Below, one piece after another: positions 11,545 to 22,657 of a DNA stretch of 64,000 nucleotides. Source of the stretch: Forficula auricularia (lineage: Eukaryota > Arthropoda > Insecta > Dermaptera > Forficulidae); NCBI GenBank assembly GCA_024734495.1, contig JALMQS010000099.1, positions 71,756,249 through 71,820,248 of the forward strand. Direction: 5' to 3'. Each line of letters opens with the position of its first letter. The first letter of the stretch is position 1. The position numbers and the translations under genes are program-made. Below the pieces are notes generated by a model. It worked only from the letters and a program-made list of their open reading frames with translations, was not told the origin of the DNA and ran no database searches.

Positions 11545-11943
11545 CAGCGGCGGATTAACCAATAGGCATTATAGGCACGTGCCTATGTCCGCACGCGCGG
11601 ATTGTGCAGAAAATGGGAAATTTTACTTTTGTATCAATAGAAACGAGACAATGTACAGTTTTATTCATCTTAAAATAATAGGTAAATTAAAAATTTTGTA
11701 TCAGGAGGACAGGATTGATGATTGATATGCCATACGCTAAATAAATAAATAATAGAGACATATCCAGAAACACCCTTATTTTACATAAATACAAAGATGT
11801 ATTTGTTATGACCAGAGTCAAATGAAACAATTAGAACTTGCATTAAATTAACTCAACATGAGATTTATATTTAAACCAGCTGCAAAACCCGCTGTCTAGT
11901 TAGAATTAAAGGTCCTCAAAATTTCGTGCGCCTATGTCCGATA
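11545..11943. mobile_element. hAT-type non-autonomous element (CAGCGGCGGATTAACC end)
   Basis: The left end CAGCGGCGGATTAACC followed by an internal GGCAC-GTGCC palindrome is characteristic of hAT-type MITEs. The right end near 11943 (GCGCCTATGTCCGATACTG) is a degenerate partial inverse, so the boundary is approximate. The counterpart is 44922-45320. The region 11944-12771 after it is non-coding and markedly more diverged from copy B than its flanks. Confidence 0.45.
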
Positions 11944-12779
11944 CTGAGAAAGAAACCGATCTTATTTAATCAATTTCACTATCTGCAAGTTCATTATTAC
12001 CACTCTACTTTTATAATATTTCTCTCATATGCGCAGATAATTTTTTGTGATGGCTTCTTGACATTTGTTTCTTAATCTCTTGGGCCCTCAGAGGGGTCTT
12101 CACATTTACAATATTCCACTATATACAAATCAATCAAATAAAATTGGCAGTTCCATCCCAACTTGTAATGTTATTTCCTGGTCCTAATTCCTAGAGTGCT
12201 AGGACAGTATTGTGACTAAAAATCCATAGGGCCAATTTTACATTTTGTCTTTCCAAATTTGAAGGGTATAGTGATTTAAAGGTATGAGTTTCGCCCATAT
12301 TTTAATATTACTTATCTTTCTCCAGTAAATGAAGGGTCTTTAATGCTTCTATAGAAGCACGGCCGTCATTTATCTGGTCATTAAAATTATTAAAAATTAT
12401 AGTAGTCCGATTCTTCGAATTTAACAAGTTGTTCATAATACATTTTAAAATATGTACACTATCAAATGAATGGACGATTCACGGCAGTCGGATTGGGATG
12501 CTCATATTTAAATTTCACCTCTCAGGGTTGACTAAAATAAGACATACCTTTCCCGTTAATAGCATTGTTGTCGGCAAACTACCCCCCAAAGCTGTAAACC
12601 CAATACTCTAATTTTAATATTAAGCCTTAATAAGTGAGTATAGAACATCCGTACAATACTATTGACAGGCAAGGTGCGAGGTATATCTTGAGCATTGGCA
12701 GTCTAAGGTACTAATTATAAAAACAGAGGCACTAGAGGCACAATTTGAACTATTAGAGGCATGGTAACAGTGTTTCCAC

Positions 12780-12964
12780 CGAGGGGTGATCCGCGATTGG
12801 AAGTAGGTGTACACTTCTTTGAAAGTATTTGGAAATATTTGGAAGTGCTTGAAATGCTTTGGAAAGCACTTGAAAATATGTGGACTTACTTGGAAATATT
12901 TGGAAATATTTGGAAGTACAAGCGGAAGTAGGTGTACAGCATATTAGGTCGCGGTTCACCCTCG
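12780..12964. mobile_element. ~185-bp MITE with inverted CGAGGGGTGA ends (copy A)
   Basis: The inverted ends are CGAGGGGTGATCCGCGA and GTCGCGGTTCACCC-TCG. The flank GTTTCCAC is on the left, and TTTCCAC on the right, overlapping the element's last G. In copy B both the ends and the 8-bp duplication are complete (46168-46352). The interior is a run of degenerate 10-11-bp repeats of the GGAAATATTT type. An 8-bp duplication suggests a hAT-type transposase made the insertion. Confidence 0.75.
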
Positions 12965-13808
12965 TTTCCACCTTTCATAATCTACTCGTAATTTTAGCAA
13001 ATTTTATCTATCAAAGAAGTACAGGTAACGCTCCATTAACACAAAACGGTAGATAGGCTTCAGAAATGTCGTGTTGTGTGAAACCGTGTTATATGAGACC
13101 CAGAGCCAGTACATTACAAAAAAAAGGGGGGAGGGTAATGTTCCGAAAGCTTTTTAAAAACAAACATTTTTTTAGTTTCAGATAATGCAAGTTAATTTTC
13201 ATTTAAAAATTATTATAGCCGTGTATAACACAAAGCGAAAAAAGAAACAAAAATATAATTTTCATTTAATGAGACCGCCCACTTAATTTAATAAATGTCT
13301 TCTATAAACATTCGTCAGTACAATCGAGGGCTGTTTTCGGTTGAACGATATCACCTTCACTTTCCAGAACCTTCTCCTTCATAGCATGTATATGCTAAAA
13401 ATAAAAACGGTCAAGTTTTATAACTTCAAAAAACAGCGATAAAAACCTCTACTGAATTCTTTAGCAGCTGAAGCAATGCTACCAACATGCATCTAGTAAT
13501 AATATAGGCATAAAAAAACATAGTAGAAACAAAAAGGACTTGATTGCCACTTGGAATACTAGTGTAGTGAGTCTCAGGACGGAACTAATGGACTACGCCG
13601 TGACCTCACGAACATTTTTGTGGGGTCCTCGCAGCGGGCTTGTCTTTTCTAGGTGGCGTTGGTTCAACAGTTAGACCCGCGCCTGTTGACCCCCACTGCA
13701 ACCTCATAATACATTTAATCTGCATATATAAACGATGGTAGCCACTTATGTAATGAAGTAAGTAACCGTGCATTTACTAGGTAAATGTGTTAGTAGGTAT
13801 TTCAATAT
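12965..13808. other. Non-coding, strongly diverged between copies A and B
   Basis: No gene seen. The alignment with copy B is good up to about 13660, then about 140 bp (13660-13795) are replaced by unrelated sequence before collinearity resumes at TATTTCAATATCCGG. Confidence 0.5.
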
Positions 13809-14050
13809 CCGGATACTGACTGAGCGGGCAGCCTCACGAGGCTGCCGGGTGTTTGCCGGAGATCCGTCCTGAGTGAACGCAGGAAACGACCCGAGGAGCA
13901 TTCAAAAAACCGACAACCGATGGATCGGGCCGAAGCAGCCTTCAGACGAGGCAACGGGCACTTTTGCCTCGGGCGAGGCACGTACTGACCAGGAATTTGG
14001 CCTCAAGGGGCTGGCCTCGCGAGGCAAATCCTCAGTCAGTGTCCAAGGCC
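13809..14050. mobile_element. GC-rich MITE with CCGGATACTGACTGAG ends (copy A)
   Basis: A GC-rich, CpG-rich island in AT-rich DNA. The left end is CCGGATACTGACTGAG; the right end (CTCAGTCAGTGTCCAAGG here) is intact in copy B as CTCAGTCAGTATCCGG. Inside are several short inverted repeats of the CCTCGCGAGG type. It codes for nothing recognisable, and the open frames are a result of its high GC. Superfamily unknown. Confidence 0.7.
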
Positions 14051-14384
14051 CATAAGGTAGACTAAATCGCCTCGACTTGGTGAGAACGACATGGATCCTA
14101 TGCCGAAAGGCTTGGATCCAACCTCATCATAAAACATATTTGATCGTTTCAGACAATTCTGAGTCCCGACATCGATTATATATATACCTACCGCATGGTT
14201 GACTCCTCAAATAGATATGTACTAGAATCGAAAAGACTTCGTCTAGAACTTAGTTTGCGGTACGGCAGCAAAAGGCTTATACGATAAACACGATTGAACG
14301 TATTCATCTAAGAAAGTTACATAGTTATAGTGCCTTTCGACACAACGGGTGTCTCCCGAGTTTTATGTGGTTGCTCCTAGCTAA

Positions 14385-15130
14385 ATTGTTTAAAAGAGAA
14401 TCAGCCAAACCCAAAAGAATTATAAATGAGAGAAACCGCTCTTATTTTATCAATTTCATCTATCTGAGGGTTCTGCAGTATCTATCTAATATAACGAAAA
14501 TGAAGCATTTCAATTGAGAGACATTTCTTGAGTTTAGAATCTAGATTGAGGTATTATAACATATTCACTGTTCTGTCTCTCGGGCTGCAGTCCGGCTAGA
14601 GAGGGTTTGATATGTTTTGATTTTTTCACTCATCACGCTATTAAAGTGCAAATGTATTGAAATTTCAAAACAATGGAATATTTTCTTTTATCTTTTATTT
14701 CAAATAACTATTATTAGGGAATTTTCATTTTTAAGGGTAGTTTATTTGAAGTTGAAAAAACACTAATTAATCCTTTGAAATAATTTTAAAATAGTAAAAT
14801 TAATAAATATTAGTAAATCAATTAATTATTAATATTATTTTAAATTTTGAACAACAATTGTTTGAGTAGTTTTTGAGAAAATTGTCAAAGACATAATGAA
14901 TCAAAAACAAATAATATGATCCTTATGATGAGAGGCTTGTGTCATAATCATAAAACAGATCAACAAAATTATAAATGAGAAAGAAAACGAAATTATTTTA
15001 TCGATTTCATCTATCTGAAGGTTCACAGTATCATTCTAATATAAGAAAATAGCATTTGAATTAAGAATTTCGTAGTTTAAATGAAATGTTATGAAAACAT
15101 TCACTTTCTTCTCTCGGGAAGCGTATCAAC
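14385..15130. repeat. Two direct copies of a ~180-bp repeat
   Basis: AATTATAAATGAGA, TTTCATCTATCTGA and the ending CTCTCGGG occur at about 14410-14590 and again at 14968-15125, about 530 bp apart. The same pair is at about 47785-47940 and 48310-48465 in copy B. The intervening AT-rich DNA has no feature. Confidence 0.6.
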
Positions 15131-15249
15131 TAAAATGCCAAAAGGCTTTATATTTACTTAGATTTAGTGTACTATCTTTCAGTACTTATTTATTTATCTG
15201 AGTGAGTCTGCTTACTTTTATAATAAAACGAATTTACCTACATCCATTC

Positions 15250-15320
15250 ATGTAAACATCAAGCAGAGGACAACCTCAATGTTTTCTTCTTAAGAATCAA
15301 CTCTGGTACTCTCGACAAGA
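15250..15320. repeat. Partial copy of the hairpin family (one arm only)
   Basis: Contains CATCAAGCAGAGGACAACCTC followed by TCAACTCTGGTACTCTCGAC, the same arm-then-tail order as the complete hairpin at 16013-16215. The opposing arm is absent. The counterpart is 48598-48665. The minus-strand open frame downstream (15331-15675) is AT-rich noise. Confidence 0.55.
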
Positions 15321-16012
15321 AAAATCAATTTTAAAAATATACAAATTCTTTCACAGTATTTTTTCTAAATATGGACCCACATTTTCGGGTTCGCTTCACC
15401 CGCTTAATACAGGATATGGTCCGGTTTAAACTAATATTTATTTTCATTAAACATATACTAATATTTAGTATGTTGCAAAGTAATAACAACCTATGTTTCA
15501 AAATCAAATTTATTGAAAAATTAGGAACATTGAAATTATAATGATTTATGATTATTAAACAAAACAGAAAAAAAATACTATTAATTGAAATCAAAATATT
15601 AAATATAAAAACAAGATTTATTTTAATATAAATAATGAAAATCAACAATTCATTGGGTAAAAAAGAAATTGACAAGTTTTGTACATTACCCGAGCTTGTA
15701 GATCGCCGAATGATTTAACGATATAAAAATATGTAATGATTTTTTGAATAAATCTTATGTGAAATAATAGTATAGGTATTATTGACATTGGTTTCTGTTA
15801 CAGAAAGAATAATTATTAATAATAATTAATAGATTCAGTTTTTATTTCACGTTTTAGATCTTAACTATTCAGCGACTAATTAAGAAAAATTAAAATAATA
15901 TTCTAAAAATAATTTTGGTAAATTTAAAATTTATGTGAATCGTAACAAGTATACATTTTTTGTATATATAGTAATAAATAAAAGAGTTTTTTGATAGAAA
16001 ATAATAACAAAG

Positions 16013-16215
16013 AGAAACGAAATGCTGTCCTCTGCTTGATGCAAATAAACATATACACATATATATCAAGATGATATATCTGTATATATATATTATTTAT
16101 TTGATATCTTGATATATATGTGTATATGTGTATATGTTTATTTGCATCAAGCAGAGGACAACCTCTTTGTTTCTCTTTGTGAATCAACAACTCTGCTACT
16201 CTCGGCAAAAACAAA
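16013..16215. repeat. Hairpin-plus-tail element (copy A)
   Basis: The left arm (about 16023-16075) CCTCTGCTTGATGCAAATAA is mirrored at about 16107-16172, with an AT-rich loop of about 30 bp. The right arm is followed by an unpaired tail that includes CTCTGCTACTCTCGGCAAAA. The left arm has lost its outer part here; copy B (49351-49555) is nearly perfect. Relatives with the same tail are at 15250-15320, 48598-48665 and 54340-54503. Confidence 0.7.
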
Positions 16216-16397
16216 AACCTTTTCAACTAGAAAAAATTAATACTTATTAAAAACAATTATTTATTTAAATTGATTTTTTTTTATTAATATTCAAATTATA
16301 AATCAACTGGAGAAAAACTAACCAACTAATATACTAAGTGTAATGGTATATGATTTTATTTAATAGATAAAAAGACCATTTTTAAGAGAAAAATTCA

Positions 16398-16400
<3 letters not shown>

Positions 16401-16454
<54 letters not shown>
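16401..16454. repeat. (TA)n microsatellite
   Basis: About 27 TA units here, against about 16 at 49744-49777 in copy B. Confidence 0.9.
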
Positions 16455-16459
<5 letters not shown>

Positions 16460-16950
16460 TTACGTAATAATAAGTAAGTATGTAAGGCACTTTCTACCAT
16501 CAATGGACTTCAACAATTAAGACCTTATTATATTAAGTACTAGAAATATTTTTATATTTTTAAATGTAAAAAATGTATTATTTGTTTTAAACAGTAGTTT
16601 TAGGTAGTAAGGAGAAGACATTTTAAGAGCCATGTCTTAAAACTTGTATGACTTGTATCTTTGGCATATTTCAAGTCAAACTTCATATACTTTTCTAAAT
16701 ATCGTCACCCCATTGCAAGAACTAGGAACTCAAAAAATCAAAAAATTCATTTTTGAGATACCTGGTGGCTATTTCATAGCTAAAATACATAAGAATTGTT
16801 ATTCTTAACTATAACACTCTTAAGTAAAAAATTAAATTCGATTACACCTAGGTTTAATTGGCATTAAAATAGAACAAGAGATCCAATTTTAGCAGTTCTA
16901 ATTAAAAAAATAAAATAAGTAGTAGCCGCTAAAATTCAATCGCTTAACCA

Positions 16951-17215
16951 CTAGATAAGACCTGCATCTTTAGCCATGCTATAGAAAGTAGATTCTTTTT
17001 TCTAACAGTGAATTTGGAGAATCAAATTTAATAATATATCCTTTATCCAAAACTATGACCCTAAAAAACAATCAAATTAAAATTAATAATAAACTTAAGA
17101 TATTAATTAAATGAAATTAGAATGATCAACTTACTTGTCAAAATCAACCATTGTATGTTGATGTTTAATTGTAAGTAGGTACTGTTACAGCCTTCCTCGT
17201 TCCTATGAATAGTAG
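16951..17215 (-). pseudogene. ABCC transporter relic: last two exons, frameshifted
   Basis: Minus strand. The last exon (17060-16951) matches the working gene's final exon at 50588-50477, including the ending SMAKDAGLI and stop, but its A run is six instead of eight bases (near 16996). That shifts the frame and creates an early stop. The preceding exon (about 17215-17134) is heavily mutated: codons matching RTEFKGCTVLTIAHRLNT are disrupted by indels and a stop. The acceptor of the last exon and a GT donor of the penultimate exon remain. Upstream similarity to the gene ends here. This is therefore a duplicated 3' gene end, not a retrocopy, because the intron (17061-17133) is still present. Confidence 0.85.
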
Positions 17216-18115
17216 AAATTAAGAAATTAATCTCAAAGAGTGTGAAGCAAGTTTTGGCTGGTATTTGATATCCTTGCAATGCCTTAGCTTTAAATGAAGA
17301 AAGATCATTCTATCCGCGCCCTTTTATCATTTTCCTTGAATAGATTCTAATGAGAAGAATCGCTCACCCGCATAATTATTAAATAACAATAAAGTGAAAA
17401 CTTATTTACTATAGATATGTCCTTATAATGAATTAATAATAAACTTAAATATAAATTGTTCATTTATGCCTAATATTATAAATACATCGTCGTAAAATAT
17501 CAATAAAGTGATTCAAAAATGATGTTTTCTGCATTTTTTAAGCAAAAGTTCTAAAGCTAGAAGGCCCAAAAGCTAATCACTTCTTATTAAAAATACAAAC
17601 ATTTTAGCACAAGAACCAACTTTCTACGACTTTTTATTCTTAAGTTATCATGAGTTTCTAAATCCAGTCATACAGACAGAAAAAAACATGTTGAAAATGA
17701 TTTTTCCCTACGTTCCAAACATTTTCCAACTACAATGAGCAAAAAATAAAATTTGAATGTAAATTCAATACTAGGCTCGCCCAGCAGGCAGGCGTACTCT
17801 ATTAATTTGCGTCTTATATTGATATTCAGAGTCTAAACAAAAAGTGCCGCATTGGTATGTCTGTAGTTGAAATAATTTAAAAATAGTAAATCGGAGACCT
17901 ATGGAAAATGTATGTTAATTATAGCGTTATAAGATCGAAAATCATATCGAACACCAATAAGAATTCCTTTGATTTCAGGTTCTTTGTATTTTCAAAAATC
18001 TGCTCTAACGATTCAAGATTTTTTTTAATTTTTAGTGCCTATATAAAGATAACAAAAATAATATTTTCTTTGCTGCAGATTGATTTGGTGTTTGAACAGT
18101 TTATTAGAATTTTTT
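17216..18115. other. Unique AT-rich sequence, no gene seen
   Basis: This begins where similarity to copy B stops. There are no open frames with coding character and no repeats shared elsewhere in the window. The minus-strand side would be where upstream ABCC exons lay if the copied segment had been longer. Confidence 0.5.
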
Positions 18116-18288
18116 GAAATAAACCAGATTATGCAATGTTTAATATATTTATTATGGAAAAAACAAAAAAATTTGTAATATATACGTATATATATATGAC
18201 GTTCCGATCACTACAAGCAACATTTATAAAAAAGTTTTGAAATAAACCATGTTATGAGCTGTTTTATATATTTATTTAAATAACGACG
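18116..18288. repeat. Left part of a foldback repeat split by the LINE
   Basis: GAAATAAACCA(G/T)(G/A)TTATG and ATGACGTTCCGATCACTA are related, in inverted orientation, to 22005-22205 (CATAAC...GGTTTATTTCA). TAACGACG occurs at the left LINE junction and again shortly after the LINE tail (about 21753), consistent with the LINE having inserted in this repeat. Confidence 0.55.
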
Positions 18289-21200
18289 CAAGTTTTTTGA
18301 AACATTTAATATAAAGAGGTGCTTCAGATGCAACGATTATGCGCATGGAATAGGTGAATGTGTGAAAAATGAGCCTACATGTGGCACCTGTGCAGAAATT
18401 CACTGAAACGAAATCATGCTCAAGTCTTATCAGAAAATGCACGAATTGTATCAAAAGAAACACAGCACTTAACTTAGGTTTGAATGTAAATCATCCAACC
18501 TGGAGTCATGAGTGTCCAACATACAAAGCAATTGTATAGAGTGTCCAGAAGAAAATTAACTATTCTGAATAGCAACTAAATTCATCAACAGATCATAACC
18601 AATTCCAACTCCAAGAACTCAATAATCGGATCAACCCTGGAAATAATAATCATCCCAAAATAAAAATATACTACCAGAATATTAGAAGTATGCGTGGCAA
18701 ACTGGATCAAATCAAAATCTCAGCAGCAACTTTTTCCGAAAACTATGACATTATTATTTTAACAGAAACCTGGCTTAATGATGAAATTTACGATTCTGAA
18801 ATTGACTTGGGTTCTTTCACTATAAATAGAGATGACAGGTCTAATTTAGTCAGTTCTAGAGGAGACGGTGTTCTTATTGCAGTAAACAAATCCATTAGAT
18901 GCAAAAATTTTGAGACTCTTGAAAACTCTCTATTATCTTTAAATCAACTTTTCGTTATATTACCGGATCTTAAAACTATCAATGGAACCGTGTATATACC
19001 TCCGACTTCTAGCATTTCTCTCTATTAAGAACATTTAATGCACGTCGAAGACATCAAAAACACCTACTTGGACCATAATCTTGTTTTGATGGGTGATTAT
19101 AACTTACCCTCAACCTCGTGGAATACATCGACTGCTGGTACAACTCAAGCCTTTGAAAAAGTACTTCAGCACTAACTAAATCGTGTGCTTCAATTTTAGT
19201 GGAGAGTTTTAAGGACTTGTGTTTAAATCAATTTAATTATATAAGTAACAGTAAAAACAATATCCTGGATTTATGTTTTTCAAATCTTTTTTGTAATATA
19301 TCTATAAGTAATGACATTCTATCTAATATGGACGAATTTCACCCAATTTTAAATGTAATTTTGTCAATTATTCCTGGAAATAATGTAAATATCGAGTCTC
19401 CATTTTCCCCCTTGGGGTTCGATTTGAATAGATATGATTTTAAAAAGTGCAATCTTGAAATTCTTAATAAAAAATTAGGAGAGGTGGATTGGGACAAGGA
19501 ACTAGATACACTAAATATAATAGCTGCCGTAGACAGCTTTTATAATATTGTTAATGAAATCATATCTACTTCAATTCCTATTATGCGTTGCTTCAATTCA
19601 ACATATCCATCTTGGTTTTCTAGTAAACTAATCTCACTTTTGATAAAAAAAAAATAGCACACAAAAATTATAAATTAAGTAAAAGTGAAACAAATTATAA
19701 TGATTTCAAAAACTTAAGGTCTCTGTGCAAAGCCGAGGCCACACTTTGTTATTCTACCTATATTTCAAATATTGAATCTAATGTGCCAAACAATATAAAA
19801 ATCTTCTGGAACTTCATTAATGCAAAGAGGGATACAAAGGGATATCCTTCCAGCATGTCCCTCGATGAATTCAATGGCTCCAATGATGCACAGATTTCCA
19901 ATCTTTTTGCTGAATTCTTTAAAAATGTCTATAGTTTGGCTACAACAAATGCAACATTTGACTCAGACACTATTGCCAATTATTGTGCAAATACTCTAGT
20001 CCCCGATGAACATGCTAGTAATATTCCAATCACAATTTCTGAGGAAGAAATAATCACTGCATTAAAGGATTTGAAGCCCTCTCTCACCGTCGGCTCTGAT
20101 GGTGTACCTGCTTTTATAGTCAAAAACTGTTCTTTGTCTCTTATTAAACCCTTACTTATATTATTCAACCTCTCTCTTGAAGAAAAATTTATACCTGAAT
20201 TATGGAAAAAATCATTTATTACTCCCGTTTTCAAGAGTGGCTCACGCAATAATATTAGAAATTACAGACCAATAGCTATAATAAGTGCGATACCAAAATT
20301 ATTAGACAAGATTATGTACAACAAGATTCTTTTTACTTTGCTCTGATGCGATTTCCAGTAAACAGCATGGATTTGTACATTCTCGTTTAACTGTCACTAA
20401 TCTTACTCTATTCACAAATTCTATTTTCGCCAGCCTTAACAAAAATACACAACTCGACGCTATTTACATTGATTTTAAAAAAGCCTTTGACCTCATCAAT
20501 CATGAAATTTTGTTGCTAAAGCTTAAGTACCTTAATCTTCCAACTAATATAATTCTATGGATTGGAAATTATCTCTCAGATATTCAATCGTCCGAATCGC
20601 GGTATCCCAACAATTCTTAGCACCCTCTGGGGTCCCTCAGGGTAGCCATATTGGTCCCCTATTGTTTCTCTTATTTATTAATGACCTGGTCAATGTAATT
20701 CAACATTGCAATATATTGCTATTCGCAGATGATATCAAATTGTTTTTTGACATTTCTAAAGTTTCAGACAGCAACAAGCTACAATCCGACCTAAAAAACT
20801 TAACTATCTGCAAAGCAAACTTATTTTTTCTAAATTTTGACAAATGCTTCACCATTTCATTCTCAAAAAAGGAATAGTTTATCTCATACAATTACTATCT
20901 GGATGATACTTCCTATTGCATTAGAGTAACTTACATCAAAGACCTTGGTGTCACCTTTGACTCAAAGCTCACCTTTAATGAACATATTAATCATGTGGTT
21001 AGTAAAGCTAACCGAACTTGGGGATTCATATTTCGCAACACTAAAGCTTTTAGGAGCCCCAATTGTATCAGATACCTATACATAAGTTTGATTAAATCTG
21101 TCGTAATGTATGCTTCAACAATCTGGAGACCGAATCAAAAAACCAACATAGCTAGACTTGAAAGAATTCAGCATAAAGTTTTGAGACATCTAGCGTCTCT

Positions 21201-21739
21201 CTCTGGTAGCCCTATGTCAAGATACGATCATGACTACTCGAAAATCGCTGTAACTTTCGACATTTCAACTATTCTTTCGTCTATGATTGCTTCCGACAAC
21301 TTATTCACTTTTAAAATCATGTCTGATACCATTCGTTGTCCTGAGCTTAGAATTCTTTTTCCACTGAACAATCCTTCGTACCCACTACGACATAATCAAC
21401 CATTCTATCCACCAGTTCCATTTACACGTCATTCCGAAACCAACCCTATTTATAGATTAAGCATCGCTTATAACGCCCTTTCCCAAAAAACATGCGTTTT
21501 GAATTTTACTATAGATACCAACAGAATGTCTAGAATTATAAAAATAAACACACTTTCATATATTTAAATACTCACTATCATAATTATTATTCTGTTTTAC
21601 ACTGTATTATTGTTTATTATTTGTATGTTTAACTTTATTGTTTTCTTTTTTCTACTTTTTACTAAGTAGTGTTTCTTTGTATTACTTTTTGTAATGTTTT
21701 TAAAGGCACATGCCGTTGAAATAAATAAATAAATAAATA
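18289..21739 (+). pseudogene. Jockey-type LINE, 5'-truncated, several frame breaks
   Basis: Plus-strand non-LTR retrotransposon. It starts inside ORF1 at the zinc knuckles: CFRCNDYAHGIGEC (C-X2-C-X4-H-X4-C), CGTCAEIH and, after a frameshift, KCTNCIKRN...HPTWSHECPTYK. The apurinic-type endonuclease starts near 18668 (YYQNIRSMRGKLDQIKIS, LTETWLND). The reverse transcriptase follows: LKPSLTVGSDGVPAFIVKN, NYRPIAIISAIPKLLDKI, SGVPQGSHIGPLLFLLFIND, LLFADDIKLF. The C-terminal region (VSKANRTWGFIFRNTKAF, MYASTIWRP) ends near 21567, and an (AAAT)n tail is at 21721-21739. At least five frame breaks (near 18417, 19027, 19660, 20346, 20875) make it inactive. It is a different family from the LINE at 2769. 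Confidence 0.9.
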
Positions 21740-22215
21740 ATACTATCAAATATAACGACGTTTCGATCACTATATCTATAAATGCAAGATACTGTCCTGG
21801 TTAACTCATTTGAAAAGGATCACATGTATTTTAATAAACGTTTGAGGATTTATTAAAAGATTTGTATTTATCCATAAACACAAATATACGAATTTTCGAA
21901 CACTATATCTGTGATCGTTTTCAAATGAGTTACCACGGCAGTGTCCTGCATTCATAGATATAGTGATCGAAACGTCGTATATTTGTTAGTACATATTTTT
22001 TAAATAAATATACTAAACAGCTCATAACATGCGTTTATTTCAAAACGAACTAATAAATGTAAAATAATAAAAAAATGTTGCTTGAAGGCCACTGCCGTGC
22101 TAACTCATACTTGAAAAAGATCGAAACGTCGTATATTTTTGCATATGTATATTTGTTTTGTTTTTTAATAAATATATTAAACAGTCCGTAACGTGGTTTA
22201 TTTCACAATTTTTTT
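21740..22215. repeat. Foldback repeat cluster (CGACGTTTCGATCACTATAT family)
   Basis: About 21755-21830 and 21895-21985 are inverted copies: ACGACGTTTCGATCACTATA, then AACTCATTTGAAAA, and the complement on the right. A further diverged arm is at 22085-22205. Together with 18116-18288 these form a family of TIR-like inverted arms with no coding capacity. Confidence 0.6.
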
Positions 22216-22449
22216 TTCCTCTCTATAATTATTTTTAAAAAATCGTATGCTTTGTGGGTACCTAAAAATTATATAAGTTTCTAGCGCACGATAGCGCTGG
22301 TTACTATTTATTTGCAGGATTACCAAAAATTCACAAAGTTTTGGGGGATTTGAAATGTACAATTTTTGAAGTGAAACTTCTTTAGCGACGTTTCTGTTTA
22401 AAATTTTTTTTAACACTCATTTTCAGTTTATGGTAAAAGTAAGTAAATG

Positions 22450-22640
22450 GTCGAATCCAGGGCCGGTCAATGCCGCGAGTACAAAGGGTGCATAGCACCC
22501 GGACGGAATCCTACTAGAGGCGGCAATAATGAAAATACAATGACAATTAATCCTATAATGTCTGATGTTCTGACGAGAAAGGGCGGCAAATTATATCTTG
22601 CGCCTGGGCGGCAGATACCCTTGTTCTGATCGAATCCTAT
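22450..22640. mobile_element. hAT-like MITE fragment
   Basis: CAGGGCCGGTCAATGCC near 22460 resembles a hAT terminus, and CGCCTGGGCGGCAGATACC near 22600 is a degenerate inverse region. Boundaries and target duplication could not be settled. Confidence 0.3.
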
Positions 22641-22657
22641 TTTATTTTTATAATATA

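Larger units (their letters stand above)
690..17215. repeat. Segmental duplication, copy A
   Basis: Almost everything here recurs in the same order and orientation at about 32830-50743 (copy B), offset by about 32.6 kb at the left end and 33.5 kb at the right end. The shared markers are the (TAA)n at 1210, the LINE at 2769-4660, the palindrome at 5.0-5.6 kb, family Y copies, the LINE fragment at 10.9 kb, the MITEs at 12780 and 13809, the hairpin at 16.0 kb and the last two exons of an ABCC gene. Copy A lacks several blocks present in B (B positions 33355-33848, 38942-39366, 40390-40740, 50137-50336), so it looks like the more eroded copy. The left edge is blurred by the Helitron-like element. 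Confidence 0.85.

Noticed and set aside
13873..14055. Open frame in the GC-rich island (also 47459-47115 on the minus strand)
   Set aside because: High GC lowers stop frequency; the region is a MITE with inverted ends and the frames are not conserved between copies.
15331..16226. Ile/Tyr-rich frames on the minus strand (also 48708-49552)
   Set aside because: AT-rich noise and read-through of the hairpin element; composition is unlike any soluble or membrane protein family I know.
16951..17215. Retrocopy (processed pseudogene) of ABCC
   Set aside because: The intron between the two exons is retained and the downstream flank is duplicated too, so it is a DNA-level copy.
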